From Balanoglossus misakiensis (lineage: Eukaryota > Hemichordata), in the NCBI GenBank assembly GCA_040954595.2, contig CM082597.2:8122001-8186000 (forward strand): 64,000 nt of DNA, written 5' to 3'. The position numbers were made by a program, and so were the translations under genes. Below, piece by piece: positions 56,210 to 64,000 of the stretch (its first letter is position 1; every line of letters begins with the position of its first letter). The notes below the pieces were generated by a model. It worked only from the letters and a program-made list of their open reading frames with translations, did not search any database and was not told the DNA's origin.

Positions 56210-56771
56210 CAAGGCCATGAATTTAGTTGATAATAGAAGAAACCTGCTGACTCAGCATGGTTCACCAATGGTTTGTCTATGGACAAAAACCTTAAAGAAA
56301 TTTATCTCAAAATAGAGCATTGTAACCACACAATTTTATTTGACCAATGAATTTATATTTACTAGACTGAGCTATGTGTAAAATTTCGTGAAAATGACAA
56401 TAGTAGAAGTTTGTTTTCTAGCAATTATCAATGTAATCCTATGAGAAAAAGACACCTGAGATTAAAAGGTCATTCCAAAAATTTATATTTATATTTATAT
56501 TTACTAGACTGAGCTATGTGTAAAATTTCGTGAAAATGACAATAGTAGAAGTTTGTTTTCTAGCAATTATCAATGTAATCCTATGAGAAAAAGACACCTG
56601 AGATTAAAAGGTCATTCCAAAAATGTATATTTATATTTATATTTACTAGACTGAGCTATGTGTAAAATTTCGTGAAAATGACAATAGTAGAAGTTTGTTT
56701 TCTAGCAATTATCAATGTAATCCTATGAGAAAAAGACACCTGAGATTAAAAGGTCATTCCAAAAATTTATC
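56210..56771. repeat. Dispersed repeat with ~141-bp tandem expansion (3 units)
   Basis: The unit containing actagactgagctatgtg recurs at 56361, 56503 and 56644, each ending aaaaggtcattccaaaaa. Units are nearly identical, so the expansion is recent. Confidence 0.9.
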
Positions 56772-56856
56772 CGGAATTCTGAAATAAGTTCAGAATGTGT
56801 TAAATGTGAAAATAGTGACTTGAAGTTATGTTGCAAGTGACTTGTTTATGTCTCAC

Positions 56857-56985
56857 CTTTGCATGCTGTTCCATTCACATCTGGTTCAAATCCCACCAAA
56901 CATGCACACTGATAGTCACCATCTCTATTTTCACAGACTTGATTGATTCCACACAGTGCCACCAATGTACTACATTCATTGATAT
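56857..56985 (-). CDS. Calcium-binding EGF-like domain
   Basis: A 129-nt symmetric exon encodes DINECSTLVALCGINQVC, then YQCACLVGFEPDVNGTAC, with the full six-Cys cbEGF pattern. The sites are tttcag and gtgaga. Confidence 0.92.
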
Positions 56986-57087
56986 CTGAAATGTTATTCA
57001 TCAAGATATGATCAAAATCCCACAGGTCCACTGGTAAATTCAGACCAACAAGTTTAGCTGGGAAGCACCAGACCAACAGGAAATGTT

Positions 57088-57268
57088 CACAAACAAATTT
57101 TCGCGAACTATGCAAGAGCCAAAACAAAAGACGTTTTTGCGTAAAAAACAATTTTCAGTGATAACAATGCAGTGAAATACGAGAACATGAAAATTAGTCG
57201 TCTCATAACAGTTTCTGCTTTTGATATCGCAAAAAATTTCTTTGTCGCGAAAATTTCCCGTTTTACAG
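57088..57268. mobile_element. MITE-1 variant, left TIR degraded
   Basis: The right end is cccgttttacag; the middle has the cagtgaaatacgagaac motif. Confidence 0.75.
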
Positions 57269-57461
57269 TAATCAATGAAAAATAAAATTACAAAAATAAT
57301 GAAATTTCTGACAGCCATAGATTTGCATGGCATGAACTGTATGTCCTATCAGCATGTAGTTTAGGTGACATTTATGATAAATAGTCAAATTACTGGAGTG
57401 ATCGATTACGGTACCTCATAAGCAGACAACCACATGAAGACCAATCTTGATGTGAACTTAC

Positions 57462-57644
57462 CAATGCATGATGGTATTGCACTATTCCACTGTAAATCGG
57501 ATTGACAAGTCAGGTAATCAGCACCATTTAATTCATAGCCAGCATTACAATAGAATGTGATGTTACTGCCCATATAATATGGTCCACTATCAGGGACAGC
57601 TTGTAGATGTGGGTCTGTTATGAGTATATCACTGCAGTTCAATC
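57462..57644 (-). CDS. Sushi/CCP domain
   Basis: A symmetric 183-nt exon encodes LNCSDILITDPHLQAVP, then ITFYCNAGYELNGADYLTC and LQWNSAIPSC, a complete sushi. Confidence 0.92.
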
Positions 57645-57954
57645 CTGCAAGTAAAAAAAAATAAAACACTATGTGGATGCAGACTTGATTGTGGTATATA
57701 TATTGGGTATCTGTATTCTGTCACAACTTTAACATTTTCACCCCAAGTTCCCACTATAAAAGTCCAGATACCATTGACTCCTTTTTTCTATTATCGACTA
57801 AATTCATGACTCTGTATTTCAAAAACAAGCGTGGTGACCCCTATATTTTATCACAAATTTTCATTATACATACATAGGATAATCCAAAAATTAACAATTA
57901 AAAGAAATGACCATATTTTCAATTTTACTGAATGTACATCCTTAAATGACTTAC

Positions 57955-58137
57955 GTTGACAGTATCCTGGATCTCCAATCCAAGATCCATCTTCACCACA
58001 TGTAGAGACAGTGTAGCCAGTCAGACTGTAGCCAGATGGACATGAGTAGGCAACGGTTGTTCCAAAAATCAATGAATCACCATTAACAATTTCATATGAT
58101 AAGTAGTTGTCTACATTCGGTGGTGGACACTCACGAG
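57955..58137 (-). CDS. Sushi/CCP domain
   Basis: A symmetric 183-nt exon encodes RECPPPNVDNYLSYEI, then VAYSCPSGYSLTGYTVSTC and DGSWIGDPGYC, a complete sushi. Confidence 0.92.
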
Positions 58138-58139
58138 CT

Positions 58140-58845
58140 GTTTGGATAAGATGAACAGATAACATTACAAGTGTGTTAATACTAGGAAAATGGTTTAAAG
58201 GGACATAACATGTAGCAGTAACTCTCACAATCCTGCATATTTTCAAGTTACCAGTGTCTGGTTTAACATTCAGAGTGTAATGTCCCAATTAGACACCCAT
58301 GTGGAATGTAGCAACCAGCACAAAGTGCCCCATCATAACGCTATGGAGAGAATTTCAACTTGAGTCAGTGATTTTTATGAAAACATGACAGTGAACACCC
58401 TGTGTTATACTTTGTTTTCAAAACGACTCATCACACACTTTAAAGCCTCTAGAGCTGCCAAATTTCACAATTTTTTTTCTTTTCCACAGTAAAACCTTTC
58501 AAATCTATGGTGATGCATACCACGATAGCTAGCTGCATACTGTTTGTATGGAGGCTGATTTTAATAAAATGGGTACGGCACCTGTTTAATACATTGCATG
58601 TTTAAATTGCAACACACAGCCACAATCAGGCATTGATGACATGTTCCTGTATCCCTATCAGTAAGCTTAATTATTTCAATGTACCAATCTACGTCGGAAA
58701 ATAAAATCTGAAAATAAATGCAAAAAGTGGCAGCTCTAGAGGCTTTAAAGCATTGAAAGGTTCAGAGGACTAACATTTTTCTTAAAATCCGTCTCCTAAG
58801 TGTGCACTACAATGGCAGTTTAATTGTTTTCAAAAATATCAACTT
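58140..58845. other. Intron, no clear feature
   Basis: Between two sushi exons. Similar aaagcctctagagctgcca (58441) and the inverse-like segment near 58735 suggest an inverted-repeat element of about 300 bp, but no full element was delimited. Confidence 0.45.
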
Positions 58846-58847
58846 AC

Positions 58848-59027
58848 GCTCGCATTGGGGCACAAGTGGACCCCAGACACCATCTGCTTGGCATTCCAAT
58901 GAAGTCACATTATTTATAAACTGATAGCCCTCAATGCATTGATAATAAGCAATGCCACCATACACTGTACTGGTAACATTGGTAAGAATTCCATTGCTGC
59001 ACTCAGGGGGTCCACCACATGTTATTC
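58848..59027 (-). CDS. Sushi/CCP domain
   Basis: A symmetric 180-nt exon encodes ITCGGPPECSNGILTNV, then AYYQCIEGYQFINNVTSLEC and GVWGPLVPQC, a complete sushi. Confidence 0.92.
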
Positions 59028-59144
59028 CTAAAAAATAAACAACAAATTCAAGAGATTCAAGAGACAAATTAAGTCTCTCTCATCACTGCACTTTTTTCAT
59101 TAATTATCTTGGATACAAGACACCAGGCTAGGCATATTGGCATA

Positions 59145-59250
59145 GCTGGTACGACTTATACACGGCGAAAATAATTTTTTTTCCTGAAAGAGTGACCTCA
59201 AAGCTACAAAATTATGTAGATATCAGCTAGACCGGACATCCCCTTTAACT
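59145..59250. mobile_element. Partial copy of the 55236 element
   Basis: Contains gtgacctcaaagctac and ccggacatcccctttaa directly beside the broken sushi half. Confidence 0.75.
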
Positions 59251-59252
59251 AC

Positions 59253-59350
59253 TGGATAACCGTCCGAGCATTGGAATGAGACAGAGACATCATACCTTCT
59301 ATCATCTGTACTGGTCACCACGCCCTCACCAATCACAATTTTGGGACAGT
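59253..59350 (-). pseudogene. Sushi domain, N-terminal half only
   Basis: After the acceptor ctgacag it encodes DCPKIVIGEGVV, then YDVSVSFQCSDGYPV. The second half (C...W...C) is missing: the sequence runs into a dispersed repeat with a stop. The only apparent donor (gtagtt) leaves phase 0, whereas the next sushi needs phase 1. The domain appears broken by a repeat insertion. Confidence 0.65.
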
Positions 59351-59423
59351 CTGTCAGAACAAGGATCACAATGATAAGAATGCATGCAGACAAATACTTA
59401 AACTCATAAATGTCAGTTGTTTT

Positions 59424-59652
59424 AAAGTGAAGGGGTCGTCGCAACGCGTTTGTTTATAAACATTACAATTCATCCACAAATCCCTCAAATAAAATAATTC
59501 TTAGAATGAACGAAGCAGCTGACAGTATCCTAGACTGGCCATGACAGCAACTGAAGATCCTAGTAAGTCGTGGCTGTCTAATTTCAGGGATTTGTGGATG
59601 AATTGCAATGTTTATAAACAAACAAACGCAGTGCGACGACCCCATCACTTTA
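59424..59652. mobile_element. Foldback element (AAAGTGAAGGGGTCGTCGC ends)
   Basis: Inverted arms: gtttgtttataaacattac and its inverse near 59605-59630, both with catccacaaatccct. The centre contains a CATGACAGCAACTGAAGATCC stretch. Confidence 0.78.
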
Positions 59653-59870
59653 TTGAGTGTGATTCAAGAGTGTTGCCATTCCTGTCAATGGTCCAAAAAT
59701 GCATTGCAATTGTAAAAAATTACTGTCTCTGTTTTTCCAGCTCATTGAAGTTTCGTAAAAATTCAAAAACCTTTGCACCTTTCACTTAATGACTCTAAAT
59801 CACAAGGAATAAAGGGAGAGTGTGTTTCTAAGAATTCTGTAACAACTTTTTCTGTAATGTTAGTTAGTTA

Positions 59871-60076
59871 CTGTAAAACACTTTATTTTTGCGAGCAAAA
59901 GATTTTCGCGAAATACGCGAGAGCCAAAATAGCGTGAAAATAAAAAGTCGCGTAATTTTTTTGAAGATAAAGATGCAATGAATGAAATAAGAGAACGCGA
60001 AAATTAATACTGGCGAAACAGTGGCCTCTCTCTATGTCGCGAAAATTTCAACTCTTGAAAATAAAGTGTTTTACAG
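59871..60076. mobile_element. MITE-1 abutting a CUB exon
   Basis: Full-length copy whose right end lies only about 9 bp from the donor of CUB exon 60086-60270. Confidence 0.88.
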
Positions 60077-60085
60077 TATGTGTAC

Positions 60086-60270
60086 CTGGTGAAAATGAAG
60101 CCCTGAATCCTTTTAGCTGGTCGTGTTCTACTACTCCTGAACACAACCGAAAAGTGTCCAATGTCTGTACGGCAATCGGGTGGTGGCACTGTGCCATCAA
60201 TGACTCCATCAGAATTGCCACTCCATGGTCCAATAATGACATCATCATCACTCTCAGTACCATTGTATAC
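60086..60270 (-). CDS. CUB domain, second exon
   Basis: It encodes VYNGTESDDDVIIGPWSGN, then DIGHFSVVFRSSRTRPAKR and QGFIFTRY. The VYNG, F.S and GF..Y pattern is that of CUB strands 5-10. The obvious donor (gtacac) leaves phase 2, incompatible with the following exon; a GT in the adjacent MITE would give phase 1. Confidence 0.8.
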
Positions 60271-60309
60271 CTTCAGAAACAAAGACAAATTAAGCATGCA
60301 TTGTAAATA

Positions 60310-60503
60310 CCGTAAAACGGGAAATCTTCACAACAGGAAATTTTCGCGATATCAAAGGTGGCTACTGTTACGCGACAATTAATTTTCACATTGCCATATT
60401 TTACTGCATTGTTATCTCTGAAGCATTTTAAGCGACTTTCTTTTAAATATTTTTTGGCTCTCACGCAGTTTACGAAAATTTATCGTTCACGAAAATTTTA
60501 TAG
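60310..60503. mobile_element. MITE-1 variant
   Basis: Starts cgtaaaacgggaaatcttc; the right TIR is partly decayed. Confidence 0.75.
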
Positions 60504-60549
60504 TATTCAATCCTTGTTGCATTTCCTGCTGTAACAGCTACTCAACATA

Positions 60550-60756
60550 CTGTAAAATGGGAAATGTTCGCAAACAATAAATTTTCGCGATCTACGTGAG
60601 AGCCATCAAAACATGAAAATAAAAAGTTGCGTAAAAATGTTTTTCGGGGATAATGATGCAGTGAAATACAAGAAAGTGAAAATTTATTGTTGCATAACAC
60701 TTGCCTCTTTTGATATCGCGAAAATTTCATGTTACAAAAGTATCCCGTTTTACAGT
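60550..60756. mobile_element. MITE-1 variant
   Basis: Complete variant with ctgtaaaatggg and cccgttttacag ends. It is the third copy in less than 1 kb. Confidence 0.85.
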
Positions 60757-60922
60757 ATATATGTGATTAATTAAATTTCCAAATTGTGTTCCAAAGTTGT
60801 ATAGTTTGAAGTAATGTCTGCCAAAATTGTCAAACTAAAATCACTGCAAAATAATATGACAATTTTTTTAATATGACAAATATTTTTAACATGGCTGACT
60901 CATGATCATATCTGATACTCAC

Positions 60923-61107
60923 AATGATGTAATCAACATCTGTGTTCCTCTCTAATCCAAAGTTCTCATCAAAGATAAGAGTTAATGGTCTTCCAGTTGG
61001 TTCCTTGATTAACCAGCTACACATAACATCATCAGGGTAAGTGCTAACATCATACCCTGGTGACTGAATCGTGCCAAAACTACGCAGAATTTCAATTCCC
61101 TGGCAAC
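60923..61107 (-). CDS. CUB domain, first exon
   Basis: It encodes GCQGIEILRSFGTIQSPGYD, then YPDDVMCSWLIKEPTGRP and a FGLERNTDVDYIIV stretch. Two Cys, the SPGY and YP..v.C.W motifs, and DYIIV leading into VYNG of the next exon identify a CUB domain. It is 185 nt, with two leading bases and a codon-boundary end. Confidence 0.88.
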
Positions 61108-61189
61108 CTTTAAAGAAACAAGTGACCTATCGGTCAAAAGAGCTCTGCTGACTTTAACAGTGAAACCTATAGCTGGGCAATGATATGAA

Positions 61190-61780
61190 TACCCTAGGTT
61201 TTAATCATAACAATTGTATTCTATTAAACAAAACCAAACATAGACATCACAAGTATTTAATATCCACATTCAGCTTGATTCATTGTGCTAAAGAAAGAAA
61301 GAATTTATTCCTAAAGAACAACATCAAAAGGAAGTACCAAGGTTCGAATTTGCATATTCATGACCCGATCAAAAGTCCAGGTAGGGGCACCATAACACAC
61401 ATTCTACCAAATTTCAGCTCCATCGTACATGTATTTAGGGAGAAGATTTTTTTACCAAAAATTCTATTTTTAGATCTAATTTGCATATTTATGACCCCAT
61501 CATATCCAAATTAACAAAATCAGTCATGTTACAGCTCTGTTCTAGCAGCGCTGTAACAGTACTGCCAGGCCAGTCCTGTTACAGCACTGTTCTAGCAGCG
61601 CTGTAACATGACTGTCAAGGCATACATGGAGCATTCCTGATACAGCAGTGTTCCTAGCGTGGTACATTGCAATAACAGAGTTGCAACATAAGTGAAACAC
61701 CCATGTCATAACAGACATGAAACATTGATGTGGCATGACTGTTTCATGTCTGTTATGTTACATGGCTGTAGACTTTTAGC
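61190..61780. repeat. Intron with short palindromic repeats
   Basis: At 61530-61620 the sequence gttctagcagcgctgtaac is repeated twice with inverted ends (tgttacagc/gctgtaaca). An inverted catgacccc/catttatgacc pair lies at 61360-61500. No exon was recognised. Confidence 0.6.
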
Positions 61781-61784
61781 TGTG

Positions 61785-62105
61785 TATGATCGACTAATGC
61801 GCATGTGCTAAAGCAAAAACTCTGGGTACAAAAACTTTATCAATGACACAATTCTGTCTATACAACAGACAATATGGCGGCAACCATAGTCTGTGTTGTA
61901 GATTTGGAAAAAACAGCAAATTAAGTGAAAAGAAGAGACAAAAATAAAGTCTTCTTATATGGTGTGCAAGAAATATGGAAGGAAGCGAAGGCAGTCCACT
62001 ATTTGAATGCACACACATAAAATTTGCAGATATTTTGATTGGACGTTATTTTGTACACATAAATTACGCACATGTGCCTAAGAGTAAGAGGATTGTCGGC
62101 ATTTA
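61785..62105. mobile_element. Single arm of the 799-1435 foldback family
   Basis: Shares atgcgcatgtgc, the ATGGCGGCAACCAT stretch and GAAGGCAGTCCACTATTTG with the right arm of the element at 799-1435. Confidence 0.75.
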
Positions 62106-62113
62106 AAACTCAC

Positions 62114-62167
62114 TAACTGTCTGCCAGAGGTTATCATCAGTGCTTCCACACTGGTACCATGGAACAA
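62114..62167 (-). CDS. Possible small exon (VPWYQCGSTDDNLWQTV)
   Basis: A 54-nt symmetric (1-1) interval is bounded by ttctag and gtgagt and reads VPWYQCGSTDDNLWQTV in the frame fitting its neighbours. No family is recognised. It is supported only by splice sites and phase. Confidence 0.4.
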
Positions 62168-62456
62168 CTAGAAGAGTCAAAAATAAGACTGAGACAAGAT
62201 TTGTTGTATTCCTCTGTCTAATTTAGGTCTGCTTTGGACAAACAGTGCATTGAGTTTATTCTGTGTGACTGTCAGGTCCCCAATGCATTAAAATAAGTTT
62301 GGGAATGGAACAGACCATGTTATTTGTAACATCGAGAAAGCTCCTTTTTTGAGAAAAATGATTTCATTTTTCCCCACATAACAATTCCCAGGAGTGACAC
62401 GGGTTTCAGTCTTGGTTTTCAAAATATTCACTGTTCACATTATTGTGACAACTTAC

Positions 62457-62627
62457 TTGTAAGAGGTGTCTTAGTTGTTGATGTGTTGATTTTACATTGG
62501 ATGGCTGTGCTGGCACTGCTTGTTGTTGTTGTTGGGCTCTCTGTTGTTGTAACCTTTGTAATTGCTGTTGTTGTTGATGTTGTTGTCTTAGTGCTATGAG
62601 TTGACTTTGTCTTGCATGTTGATCTTG
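62457..62627 (-). CDS. Thr-rich linker exon (alternative Gln-rich frame)
   Basis: The interval is bounded by caacag and gtaagt and is 171 nt. In the phase 1-1 frame it encodes a Thr/Ser-rich linker (STKTTTSTTTAITKVTTTE), like other linkers of this gene. Another frame is open and Gln-rich, because the base composition is (CAA)n-like. The Thr frame is preferred because the phase fits; the acceptor lacks a pyrimidine tract. Confidence 0.45.
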
Positions 62628-62699
62628 CTGTTGTTTCAATTCAATTTCTATTTTTCTGTGCCATCTCTAGATTCTTCTGCAGTGCTCGACTGAAAGATC

Positions 62700-64000
62700 A
62701 AACAAAGAAAAGTGTAAACAGTCAAACATTGTCATGTGTCTACCTACAGGTAACATGACTACAGGAGCCTCAGCCAATCCAAGCTTTTCACTTGTGAGAC
62801 TATTGAAATCAATTTAAAGCTCAGTAACTCCAACTTCGGGTTATTTCCTCAATAATTTTGTTTTGGTGGTCACCTTTCATTGAACAATGAATGGGCAAGT
62901 GCTTGCTCACTTCTTCAGTGAATTTCACTGTTTGTTTATCTCATCATAAAAACTTGGGCACCGCAGTCCTTTGGACAAAAATATTCATGTGCGGTGATTT
63001 AAAATCAATGTTGCAAGAAGCAGAATTAATCACAGGATTAACGGCTTCTGTTTGAAAAAATACTAAATGCTAAATATGCCATATGCCGCACACAGAGTGA
63101 TCACATTAGTCAATTGGACCGCTGTTCCAAATTACTAAAATGATTGCAACATTTTAATATTATATTTATTTTACAAACCCTTGCATCTGAGCTTCACTTT
63201 AAAGTACTTCCATTTACTAGTAGTACACGTACACATCAGTTAACATTGACAGCTAGGCATGACATCATAGATGTAGGACTTCAAAATTGACATTCTGAAC
63301 AGTGGGGGCGCTCTATCATAGTGGGTTTTAATGAACATGTGTATTTAATTTCATGAATCAGATATGTCGATGAAAACTGCGTATTTTAACATACGCTTAT
63401 AGTTAATGCATTTGCAGTATCTAGTCATATTACAGTAATACACCAGACATGTTCTTAACTCAACTCAATGTGTGTAACTTGAATTTCTGACCATACTCAG
63501 ATTACCCAAGTCCCTGTGACCAACTATCCTGCAAGTATACAGAATTGAACTCCGGAAAAACTAGTCACCTTCAATACTTGAACTGGAGCCACATCCAAAA
63601 CTTGACTTTGAGATCTTTTATCAAATCAGTTCTCCTTTTAGAATTAGAACTCCAATGCAATTTTTGTGACAGGCGAGAAAATTTAAATTGGACACCTGCA
63701 ATCTGAATAATTTCTTCAGTCCCTTTGGTGTTAGACGGGTTTGACTGTACGTGAAAGTGCAGTTGATATACACAACAAAAATGCAAAAAAATATAATTGT
63801 AGACAGTCAGAATTTTGAGGCTGGGAATCATTTACATAGTTACCAGAGTCAATACTGTCACAGTAGTCCATTTCTCTATGTACCAAATTGTAATAAAACA
63901 TTGCTATGCAGTCATGTTACCCTTCCAAGACGCGAACACGAGGCCAGAGTAAAAACTTGATCGTCTTGTGTATCAACACTATAGTTGGGACTGACTTTCG
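62700..64000. other. No gene recognised at the right edge
   Basis: Intronic or upstream DNA. No exon with domain similarity, promoter or RNA gene was recognised. The 5' end of the mosaic gene is expected further right. Confidence 0.4.

Larger units (their letters stand above)
619..62627 (-). other. Mosaic extracellular protein gene (partial; all minus-strand exons)
   Basis: Inferred gene-level span linking the exons listed below. Order from the 5' side (right): Thr-rich linker, CUB, sushi, EGF, sushi, mucin linkers with two expansin-like modules, unrecognised Cys module, HYR/sushi, second Cys module, GCC2/3, C8, EGF x3, VWC array, VWD, C8, EGF x3, VWC array. Nearly all exon boundaries have GT/AG sites, and most modules have two leading bases and one trailing base (class 1-1), as in exon-shuffled matrix proteins. 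Such modules are secreted or cell-surface; VWC and VWD-C8 suggest a BMP-modulator-like or matrix role. It could be two or three adjacent genes, since no start, stop or poly(A) site was seen. Confidence 0.6.

Noticed and set aside
62406-62639. Open minus-strand frame rich in Gln, starting with Met
   Set aside because: The Gln run comes from a CAA-like repeat. The alternative frame gives a Thr-rich linker with matching splice phases and suits the gene context better.
1-64000. tRNA, rRNA or other structured RNA genes
   Set aside because: None was recognised by eye; the many hairpins belong to transposable elements.

Overview
The window is intron-rich metazoan DNA, not microbial. Short coding exons with GT/AG splice sites sit in AT-rich introns full of TIR/foldback elements, plus one LINE with a poly(A) tail. 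The domain repertoire (VWC, VWD, C8, EGF, sushi, HYR, GCC2/3, CUB, mucin-like linkers, expansin-like) and the MITE load suggest a marine invertebrate, for example a hemichordate, cephalochordate or lophotrochozoan. The sequence alone does not fix the phylum.

Nearly all coding signal is on the minus strand. It reads as one very large mosaic extracellular protein gene, or a tight series of such genes, transcribed from right to left and open at both window edges. No signal peptide, promoter or poly(A) site was recognised. Most modules are bounded by phase-1 introns, and this regularity was used to check exon ends and find lesions.

In transcription order: (i) 62.6-59.2 kb, a Thr-rich linker, a CUB domain and a broken sushi; (ii) 59.0-52.1 kb, sushi x3, two EGF exons and sushi x4; (iii) 51.9-41.7 kb, Thr/Ser-rich mucin-like exons alternating with two copies of a three-exon expansin-like module; (iv) 39.3-34.6 kb, an unrecognised two-exon Cys module, a sushi tail with an RKRR motif, HYR, a sushi-like exon, a second copy of the unrecognised module, and a GCC2/3 domain; (v) 33.8-1 kb, a large tandem duplication, each copy holding C8, three EGF exons and VWC repeats. 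A VWD exon and the end of the upstream VWC array lie between the copies. VWC arrays followed by VWD and C8 resemble the crossveinless-2/BMPER/kielin-chordin-like family.

The two copies (1-17219 and 19820-34056) are almost identical in sequence but differ by insertions and deletions. Copy 1 carries a 5'-truncated LINE with a perfect 15-bp target duplication and a ~745-bp hairpin element. Copy 2 carries a different ~310-bp hairpin element, a shortened inverted-repeat element and a private 5-bp frameshift. Shared single-base frame lesions, copy-specific losses of conserved Cys/Trp, a VWD cut short at a MITE breakpoint and an orphan, phase-incompatible C8 exon suggest parts of the array are decaying or that the assembly has homopolymer errors. 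The rest is repeat-rich intron.
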